A DNA stretch of 36,080 nucleotides, taken from Candidatus Thiomargarita nelsonii. Its GTDB lineage: Bacteria; Pseudomonadota; Gammaproteobacteria; Beggiatoales; Beggiatoaceae. The stretch covers positions 1 through 36,080 of the forward strand of contig JSZA02000069.1 of the NCBI GenBank assembly GCA_000785145.2, read 5' to 3'. The notes beneath the pieces were generated by a model. It did not search any database, was not told the DNA's origin, and saw only the letters and a list, made by a program, of their open reading frames with translations. Of the stretch, positions 30,880 through 36,080 are shown piece after piece. A program made the position numbers and the translations under genes. Every line of letters starts with the position of its first letter. Position 1 is the stretch's first letter.

Positions 30880-31941
30880 ATGAAAAAATTTATGCGATTA
30901 CCAGTGATTTTGGCTATTGTTTTAACTTTTCCAATTTCTGTCTATGCTCAAATTAGCATAGAAGATCTCAATACTCAAAGCCCAACTGATCTTGCTAATA
31001 CATTGTTAGGTGGAGGGATTTCCATTTCTAACGTTACTTACACCGGTAACAATTCTGCTGGAGGTACTTTTAACGGTGGTACGGGAATTGTAGGTTTTGA
31101 AGGCGGGGTTATTTTAAGCTCTGGGAAAACTGCTGACGTGGTTGGTCTCAACAACCGTGATCGCACCACAACTATTTTTAGTTTGCCAGGAGATGCCGAT
31201 CTTCAAACTTTAACTCCAGCCTATCAGTCCCTTGACGCTGCCGTGCTAGAATTTGATTTCGTACCTGATGGTGATACAATCACGTTCCAATATGTCTTAT
31301 CGTCAGAAGAGTATAATGAATATGTCAACGCCGATTTCAACGATGTCTTTGGATTCTTCGTCAATGGAGTCAACGTTGCCCTGCTGCCAGATGGTGTAAC
31401 GCCAGTATCCATAAACACTGTGAATGGAGGTAATCCTTTTGGTGTTAATGCACAAAATCCCAACTTTTTTATTAACAACGATTGTAGTGATGAACCTTGT
31501 TCACTAAACATCGAAGCAGACGGACTAACAGTAGTCTTAACAGCTGTAGCCCAAGTCAATCCTGGGGAAGTAAACCACATCAAGTTCGCTATTTCAGACG
31601 TAGATGACCCTATTCTTGACTCATGGGTATTCATTAAAGCGGGCAGCTTTCAGGTAGTAGAAGATAATACACCACCTAGTTGCGCATTGACATTCGTAGG
31701 TCAGAATTCTGAGGGCAATCTTTTCATAGAAATAACTTTTAGTGATAATGAAAGTGGTCTGCAAGAAATTCTTGTTACCTATAAAGCAAATGTCGAAGTA
31801 ACCGGACATATTGCAGGTACTGACTTTTCGATAGGCAGCACTAGTGTAATAGTCACAGCTACAAAGATTGAGCAAAATCAGAACGCCATTGTTATTTTTA
31901 AGGCTACTGATGTCGCAGGAAACGAAACCATCTGCCAGTAA
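30880..31941 (+). CDS. Exported choice-of-anchor L domain protein
   Basis: 353 residues with a signal peptide (MKKFMRLPVILAIVLTFPIS, cleavage near VYAQ). The choice-of-anchor L domain is clear: SPTDLANTLLGGGISISNVT, GIVGFEGGVILSSGKTADVV, LEFDFVPDGDTITFQYVLSS, EEYNEYVNADFNDVFGFFVN and NHIKFAISDVDDPILDSWVF. A second Ig-like beta domain follows (residues about 265-353, DNESGLQEILVTYKA). Such proteins usually carry a separate C-terminal sorting signal; none (PEP-CTERM, LPXTG or T9SS) is visible here. It is probably secreted or surface-bound. It sits between the small peptide gene and the PqqD-like operon, is followed by its own terminator, and may be the client protein of that system (inference). 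Confidence 0.88.
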   Translation: MKKFMRLPVILAIVLTFPISVYAQISIEDLNTQSPTDLANTLLGGGISISNVTYTGNNSAGGTFNGGTGIVGFEGGVILSSGKTADVVGLNNRDRTTTIFSLPGDADLQTLTPAYQSLDAAVLEFDFVPDGDTITFQYVLSSEEYNEYVNADFNDVFGFFVNGVNVALLPDGVTPVSINTVNGGNPFGVNAQNPNFFINNDCSDEPCSLNIEADGLTVVLTAVAQVNPGEVNHIKFAISDVDDPILDSWVFIKAGSFQVVEDNTPPSCALTFVGQNSEGNLFIEITFSDNESGLQEILVTYKANVEVTGHIAGTDFSIGSTSVIVTATKIEQNQNAIVIFKATDVAGNETICQ

Positions 31942-32028
31942 TAACCGTAGAAATCAGGGACTAGTGCAATTGTCGTGATTTCGGATTATTAAATAAATAA
32001 TCCATTATGATACCAAGCTGACACTAGG

Positions 32029-32057
32029 TGCCCCTTTGAGTTTTTCTTAAGGGGGCA
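32029..32057 (+). terminator. Terminator after the choice-of-anchor L gene
   Basis: TGCCCCTT...AAGGGGGCA stem with an AT-rich loop, 88 bases after the stop, followed by TCTGCTTATTTTG. It separates this gene from the operon downstream. Confidence 0.6.
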
Positions 32058-32092
32058 TCTGCTTATTTTGCGTCTTATTCCTAAGAATGTGT

Positions 32093-32262
32093 ACAGCGCG
32101 TGGTAACGAGAGTCTGAGGAGTTACAAGAAATTTTGTTGTTCCACCATTAATCACTCAAAAACAACCCTTCGTCACTATTCTATTTTACATTGAAACTTC
32201 CTACTACTAAACTGATGTTATTAAATTAATAATACGGAGAACCAAGGTAAAGCAAATATCAT
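32093..32262 (+). repeat. Leader repeat B, upstream of the PqqD-like operon
   Basis: Second copy of 30162-30326, about 85-90% alike by eye. It ends just before a hairpin element that has separated it from the PqqD-like start. Confidence 0.88.
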
Positions 32263-32269
32263 TTATGTG

Positions 32270-32380
32270 CTAGTACTCTGTCAATTTGTTTTTTTGGGTT
32301 GGAGTACAAAGCTTTAGCTTTGTACTGTCTGACAAAGCTAAAGCTTTGTACTCCAAAAAAACAAATTGACAGAGTACTAG
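32270..32380. mobile_element. CTAGTACTCTGTCAATTTG hairpin element, copy B (complete)
   Basis: Perfect ends CTAGTACTCTGTCAATTTGT and complement enclose AAAGCTTTAGCTTTG arms. It is about 111 bp long and has no coding capacity. The same element is at 36006 onward, and a degenerate form at 14064. It is inserted between leader B and the PqqD-like gene. Confidence 0.88.
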
Positions 32381-32456
32381 TTAGTTATTGCGATAAAACA
32401 TAATTCATTAATTTTTGTTTTTTATTAAGCGAATGGTAAGCTATAATGGAGAAAAA

Positions 32457-32735
32457 ATGGTTAAACCTACAACTCGAAGTCCTCTAAAAAAAGAGGATAT
32501 AGTCCTCAGGGATATTGGTGATGAGACTGTGCTTTATAACCCCCAAACCAAAGCCATACACGTTCTCAATAAGACATCTTCTATGGTATGGGAGTCTTGT
32601 GATGGTAAACATAGTCTTGAAATGATTGAGAAGAAAATCAGGGATAAATTTGAGGTTTCCAGTGCTCAAGATGTAAAAGAGGATATCATAGAATCTCTAA
32701 ATAAGTTTAGTGAACTAGGATTGATTAACCAATGA
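32457..32735 (+). CDS. PqqD-family peptide chaperone-like protein
   Basis: 92 residues from ATG 32457, chosen because GGAG lies six bases upstream (an in-frame start 42 bases earlier has no such site). LKKEDIVLRDIGDETVLYNP, KAIHVLNKTSSMVWESCDGK and EDIIESLNKFSELGLI match the PqqD winged-helix fold, which binds the leader of a precursor peptide and presents it to a modifying enzyme. The next gene starts within its stop (ATGA). The context of an HprK-like kinase and a nucleotidyltransferase matches what I recall as the HPr-rel-A type of system rather than PQQ synthesis; no pqqC or radical-SAM pqqE gene is present. Confidence 0.88.
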   Translation: MVKPTTRSPLKKEDIVLRDIGDETVLYNPQTKAIHVLNKTSSMVWESCDGKHSLEMIEKKIRDKFEVSSAQDVKEDIIESLNKFSELGLINQ

Positions 32736-33796
32736 AAAAAGATATTGTACTTCGATTATCCATTGAGGTTCTAAAAGATTTAAAAGCCAATGCTAGCTAT
32801 TCAGATGAGTATTGCTTTTTCGGTATCAATTTTACGGTTAAATTTGACTCTCTTTTAGCATCTGAGCATTACTATAATACTTATAGGCACTTTAAAGCCG
32901 ATTTATCAAGGGAAGTTAGCGGCAATTGTGATACCTATTACGTTATTTCTGATGCTGCTTCAATAAGTCAGCCTTTAGTCATTGTCGAAAGTGAAACCGT
33001 AACCATTTTGCAGGATATTTTCTTAAAAGGCAGCAATCAACGTCGGTTTAAGTTAGACCGTTTAAATCATAAACATAATTCTTGTTACGCTGTTACTGAT
33101 ACTTTTTTATCTGACAAGCCAACGATGATTGTGGAAGAGAATGCTTGTGTCATTTTAGATTTACAGCTGTGGAATTCCTATGCAGAACAGATAATATTCA
33201 ACACTATTCTTTTTCAGATTCCAAATCATTATCTTCTTCATGCTGGTGTGGTTTCTTGGGAAGATAAGGGAATAGTTATCTGTGGAGCTTCAAACCAGGG
33301 GAAGAGCACGCTCACTTTAAAATTGGTCGAAAACGGCTTTAAATTTTTTTCGGATGAGGTTGCCTCTATTGATTTGTCTAGTTGTGAACTCTCACCATTT
33401 CCCAGAGCGTTAGGATTTCGAGAAGATACATTGGCGAAATTTCCAGCACTGAAGGGTTTAAATGAAAGAGATAGTGCGAAAACGTTAAACGGTGAGGACA
33501 AATGGACTGTGGATATCGAGACGATTTGTCCTGATTCTTTAGGGAGGAAATGTCAGGTTCGTTATTTGATTTTTCTCAATGGATTCTCAAAAGTTCCTAA
33601 ACTAACACCTATCTCTAAATTTGAAGTCCTTTTTGAGTCTTTAAAATATTCACGTACCAGTGAAGAAGAGCCCTTTAAGCACCTTATGGCTATGTCAAAT
33701 GTAGTCCAGGAGGCGGAGTGTTATCAATTTGTTCTCGGAGATAGGGAGGAAAATGTAAGGGTATTGAAGGACTTGGTGGAAAGAAAAAATGTTTGA
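32732..33796 (+). CDS. HPr kinase-related P-loop protein
   Basis: 354 residues. The C-terminal half is an HprK-like P-loop domain: YLLHAGVVSWEDKGIVICGA leads to Walker A GASNQGKS (185-192), followed by TLTLKLVENGFKFFSDEVAS, the place of the HprK catalytic acid, and SPFPRALGFRED. The N-terminal half (about 1-150) is unlike the HprK N-domain and may bind the substrate. In related loci such proteins are called HprK-related kinases and are thought to phosphorylate a peptide or protein of the cluster. The actual substrate is not known; there is no HPr gene nearby. It overlaps the PqqD-like gene by four bases and the peptidase gene by eight. Confidence 0.85.
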   Translation: MKKDIVLRLSIEVLKDLKANASYSDEYCFFGINFTVKFDSLLASEHYYNTYRHFKADLSREVSGNCDTYYVISDAASISQPLVIVESETVTILQDIFLKGSNQRRFKLDRLNHKHNSCYAVTDTFLSDKPTMIVEENACVILDLQLWNSYAEQIIFNTILFQIPNHYLLHAGVVSWEDKGIVICGASNQGKSTLTLKLVENGFKFFSDEVASIDLSSCELSPFPRALGFREDTLAKFPALKGLNERDSAKTLNGEDKWTVDIETICPDSLGRKCQVRYLIFLNGFSKVPKLTPISKFEVLFESLKYSRTSEEEPFKHLMAMSNVVQEAECYQFVLGDREENVRVLKDLVERKNV

Positions 33797-34310
33797 CGTA
33801 ATTAATGTTGAAAACATAGACAAAAAACATCTGACTCTACAAGATTCCATAGCCAGTGCTGTCTTTGATATATGGCAGGAAACTGATAAAGAAAGTCGAC
33901 TCAAAGTTTCAGGCTATAGTATGAGTCCCCTGATTAAAAACGGCGACTGGGTGATGCTCAAACATAATAGCAATGATATCAGGATTGGTTCTATTATTGC
34001 CTTCAGGAGAGAGCGAAGAATTATAGTCCATCGTGTCATTCAAATACAAAAAAAGTGTGATAAAAACTCTTTTATTACTAAAGGTGATTCTAACTCTCAT
34101 GCTGATAAACCTGTTGATGTGGAAAACGTCATTGGTAAAGTGATAGCTATTAAAAATAGGAGGGGATTCTTTCATTTAGAGACAAAGTCTTGGCATGTTA
34201 TAGGTTATATTATGGCTACCAATCCCTTTATTTTAAATAGTATTTATAGAGTCATGCATTATTTTAAGAGAAATCTGTTGCGCCTTGGTAATCTTGAGGT
34301 ATTAAAATGA
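33789..34310 (+). CDS. S26-family signal peptidase-like protein (Ser/His type)
   Basis: 173 residues. Box B is VSGYSMSPLIKNGDWV with nucleophile Ser44. IGSIIAFRRERRIIVHRVI carries His81 where bacterial leader peptidase has Lys, and FITKGDSNSHADKPVD carries Asp100. This is the Sec11/SipW-like Ser-His arrangement. There is no N-terminal membrane anchor. The C-terminal region (HVIGYIMATNPFILNSIYRV) is only moderately hydrophobic, so the protein may be cytosolic or peripherally bound. In this cluster it may remove the leader of the modified peptide; this is inference. It overlaps both neighbours (8 and 4 bases), showing translational coupling. Confidence 0.85.
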   Translation: MFDVINVENIDKKHLTLQDSIASAVFDIWQETDKESRLKVSGYSMSPLIKNGDWVMLKHNSNDIRIGSIIAFRRERRIIVHRVIQIQKKCDKNSFITKGDSNSHADKPVDVENVIGKVIAIKNRRGFFHLETKSWHVIGYIMATNPFILNSIYRVMHYFKRNLLRLGNLEVLK

Positions 34311-35539
34311 ACCAAGAAACGATGGGCAAGTTATTATTGGATTGTTTACATTGTAGAGAAATTGACGAAACTCGTACTGCTGAACTTAACGAGTTAAGGA
34401 CAGCAGATTGGGAGTCTCTAGTTCAATTCGCGGTCAAACAGAGCGTTGCGCCTTTGCTTTATCATCGCTTAAAGACGGTTTATCCTAAAGCCAATATTCC
34501 CGCAAGCCTAAAGCAGAACTTACAAAAATTCTATCTGGCTTCGGTTATGCGGAATACACACCTTTACAGTGAACTTTCAGAAGTGCTCAAGGCTTTACGG
34601 AATGAAGACATTCCTGTTATCCTGCTGAAGGGGGCACATCTGGCGCAAACCATCTACGGCAACACTGTTCTTCGTTCAATGTGTGACGTGGATATCCTAA
34701 TCAAAAAAACTGACTTATTGAAAGCTGAGGAAAAATTGCTGGAGATGGGCTATAGCTCATCCAGAGAGGACGATATTGATGTGGCATGTGCAAAGCACCA
34801 CCATCTGCCTCCTCTTGTTAAACAGGGCTCTGCCCCCATTGAGATTCACTGGACCATTAATCATCCAATCCATCCTTTTACAATAGACACTGAGGGGCTC
34901 TGGAAAAGAGCGCGACCGACTACGATTGCGGGTGTCGAAGTGTTGGTTTTATCCCCTGAAGACCTTTTATTGCACTTGTCTTTACATTCAGCATATAATA
35001 ACTTTTTTAAGCAAGGGTTGCGATCTTTATGCGATATTTTTGAAACTATTCGACATTACCAAAACGAAATAGATTGGACACAGTTAGAACATCGTGCCAG
35101 TCAATGGAATGCAAAAAACCCTGTTTACCTGATATTGCGCCTTGCTAGAGAACTTTTGCCAGCCAATGTGCCTGATGAGTTATTAAATGCTCTCAAGCCG
35201 AAAAAATTTGATGAGCGTTTAATGGTTTGTGCGAATGAACAAATTTTTGCTAAGGAGAATGACACCACTAACATTTTACCCTATGGTAATCTAAGAGGCT
35301 TAGTTCCTGAACGCCAAGGGAAAAGTGTATCAATGCCAAAAATGCTTTCCCCGACAATTATAGCTCAAATATACAAGCTTCCTCAAAATTCTTGGCGAAT
35401 TTATCTTTACTACCCAATCAGACTGACAGATCTGTTTCTAAAATATAGTTATAAGTTAGTACAACTGTTGTTCCACCGTGAAGAAAGGGTGAAACTAGGT
35501 GAGAAATACATGCTGCTGAAGTGGCTTGATTCAAGGTAG
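34307..35539 (+). CDS. NTP_transf_5-family nucleotidyltransferase
   Basis: 410 residues. The nucleotidyltransferase core is ILLKGAHLAQTIYGNTVLRS followed by MCDVDILIKKTDLLKAEEKL, with the metal-binding Asp-x-Asp at 127-129, then MGYSS and a later IEIHWTINHP. It matches the uncharacterised nucleotidyltransferase family often found beside PqqD-like and asparagine-synthase-like genes. It may adenylylate or otherwise nucleotidylate a peptide, protein or sugar; no direct evidence points to a substrate. The C-terminal third (about 280-410) is helical (YKLPQNSWRIYLYYPIRLTD). The ATG overlaps the stop of the peptidase gene. It is the last gene of the four-gene operon. Confidence 0.85.
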   Translation: MNQETMGKLLLDCLHCREIDETRTAELNELRTADWESLVQFAVKQSVAPLLYHRLKTVYPKANIPASLKQNLQKFYLASVMRNTHLYSELSEVLKALRNEDIPVILLKGAHLAQTIYGNTVLRSMCDVDILIKKTDLLKAEEKLLEMGYSSSREDDIDVACAKHHHLPPLVKQGSAPIEIHWTINHPIHPFTIDTEGLWKRARPTTIAGVEVLVLSPEDLLLHLSLHSAYNNFFKQGLRSLCDIFETIRHYQNEIDWTQLEHRASQWNAKNPVYLILRLARELLPANVPDELLNALKPKKFDERLMVCANEQIFAKENDTTNILPYGNLRGLVPERQGKSVSMPKMLSPTIIAQIYKLPQNSWRIYLYYPIRLTDLFLKYSYKLVQLLFHREERVKLGEKYMLLKWLDSR

Positions 35540-35808
35540 TGGCTTGGTTCTGTTCTCCATGTTAAAACCATTGGGCGAGAGGTATTGACTGGAAATGTTG
35601 AGGGGGCTATCGGGACTTTCTGACTCTGCAACATCGAGCACTTACCCGTGAAGCAATGCCATTAAGGTTTTTTTGTAGCGAAACCCACCATTGTTAAAAA
35701 ATTTTGACCCTGAAATAAATGAAAAGTTGCAAAAATGGCGGAACGGAAACCGTTGCTCAACGTGTCGAGGATAATGACGTGGAAAAATATGTAGAAAATA
35801 ATGTTTGG
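35540..35808. other. Spacer after the operon
   Basis: It contains one end of a CAATGCCATTAAG element with part of its GAAACCCACCATTGTTAAAAA core (35654-35700), then a stretch that may be the remains of an antitoxin gene (ETVAQRVEDNDVEKYVE). No intact gene is present. Confidence 0.55.
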
Positions 35809-36005
35809 CTTTATTTGGACACTTCAGCACTGGTCAGAAGAATATGAGAGCGATACTGTCGTTTCAGCCATTGCACAAGCTGAGACTGTGGCAACTTGCG
35901 TCATTAGTTGTTGCTTATGATAGTGTCCAGCTTGCCGCAGCAGATATTTTATTTAATAAAAGCGAACAGGCGGTTATATTTGGCAGTTTTGATCAACGTC
36001 TGAAT
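35809..36005 (+). pseudogene. PIN-domain (VapC-like) toxin, degenerate
   Basis: Pieces of a PIN domain lie in order but in different frames: LYLDTSALVRR with the first catalytic Asp, then YESDTVVSAIAQAETVATCV after a frameshift, then AYDSVQLAAADILFNK and VIFGSFDQRLN after a deletion. The end is cut by a hairpin element at 36006. It is not functional. Confidence 0.75.
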
Positions 36006-36080
36006 CTAGTACTCTGTCAATTTGTTTTTTTGGAGTACAAAGCTTTAGCTTTGTACTGTCTGACAAAGCTAAAGCTTTGT
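36006..36080. mobile_element. CTAGTACTCTGTCAATTTG hairpin element, copy C (cut by window end)
   Basis: Identical in its left part to 32270-32380 (CTAGTACTCTGTCAATTTGT, then AAAGCTTTAGCTTTG arms). The right end lies beyond the window. Confidence 0.88.

Larger units (their letters stand above)
31942..32456. other. Spacer: terminator, leader repeat B and hairpin element
   Basis: No gene is present. In order: a terminator (32029-32057), the second leader copy (32093-32262), a CTAGTACTCTG hairpin element (32270-32380), and about 75 bases leading into the PqqD-like gene with GGAG six bases before its ATG. Confidence 0.75.

Overview
The window looks like part of a chromosome from a gammaproteobacterium, most likely a large sulfur bacterium of the Beggiatoa/Thioploca/Thiomargarita group. 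This placement is an inference. It rests on two gammaproteobacterial gene orders (kdsA-eno and rlmN-pilW-rodZ-ispG), an AT-rich composition, caspase and formylglycine-generating-enzyme (FGE)-like domains, Rpn-type nucleases, toxin-antitoxin pairs and dozens of short hairpin repeats. Housekeeping genes are intact, while many accessory genes are broken by point changes, deletions or insertion of small hairpin elements.

Layout. (1) 1-7.1 kb: a degenerate diversity-generating retroelement (DGR), all on the minus strand except one small gene. It has a template repeat (TR, 1512-1644), a reverse transcriptase with an N-terminal deletion (1671-2646), a truncated avd (2643-2843), a plus-strand MutS-domain-I-like gene (3078-3398), and a caspase/FGE-type target gene (3639-5711) whose 3' end is the variable repeat (VR, 3641-3768). 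All twelve substitutions between TR and VR lie at TR adenines, which identifies it as a DGR. Two copies of an Rpn nuclease/OmpA-like segment flank it. (2) 7.3-8.7 kb: an AAA_14/DUF4143 ATPase gene split by a 104-bp element with an 11-bp target duplication. (3) 8.7-15.4 kb, minus strand: a DcaP-like porin with a haem lipoprotein, eno, kdsA, BrnTA, a YgiT-type zinc-finger protein, a chimeric duplicated fragment and a TMEM43-family protein. (4) 15.5-22.3 kb: a Ser/Thr kinase fused to an FGE-like domain, a VapBC pair whose toxin lacks most catalytic acids, an aminotransferase remnant, a DUF4173 membrane protein and an Ala/Gly-rich exported protein. (5) 22.4-29.4 kb, plus strand: ndk, rlmN, pilW, a TnpB fragment, two tandem RodZ-like genes, ispG and a small metal-binding protein. 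(6) 29.4-35.5 kb: a structured non-coding region, a 40-aa peptide gene with a strong ribosome binding site, an exported choice-of-anchor-L protein, and a tightly overlapping operon of PqqD-like, HprK-like kinase, Ser/His-type S26 peptidase and NTP_transf_5 nucleotidyltransferase genes. (7) 35.5 kb to the end: a PIN-domain pseudogene and hairpin repeats.

How the parts work together. The DGR would have rewritten the C-type-lectin-like tip of an exported caspase-like protein, but the reverse transcriptase, avd and target gene are all disrupted here, so this copy appears to be a fossil unless complemented elsewhere. The most promising intact candidate system is the 30.2-35.5 kb cluster. It resembles a peptide-modification (RiPP-like) locus: a short acidic peptide, a PqqD-like peptide chaperone, a P-loop kinase related to HPr kinase, a signal-peptidase-like protease and a nucleotidyltransferase. 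A 165-170 bp leader is duplicated in front of both the peptide gene and the operon, linking the two units. Its product is unknown.
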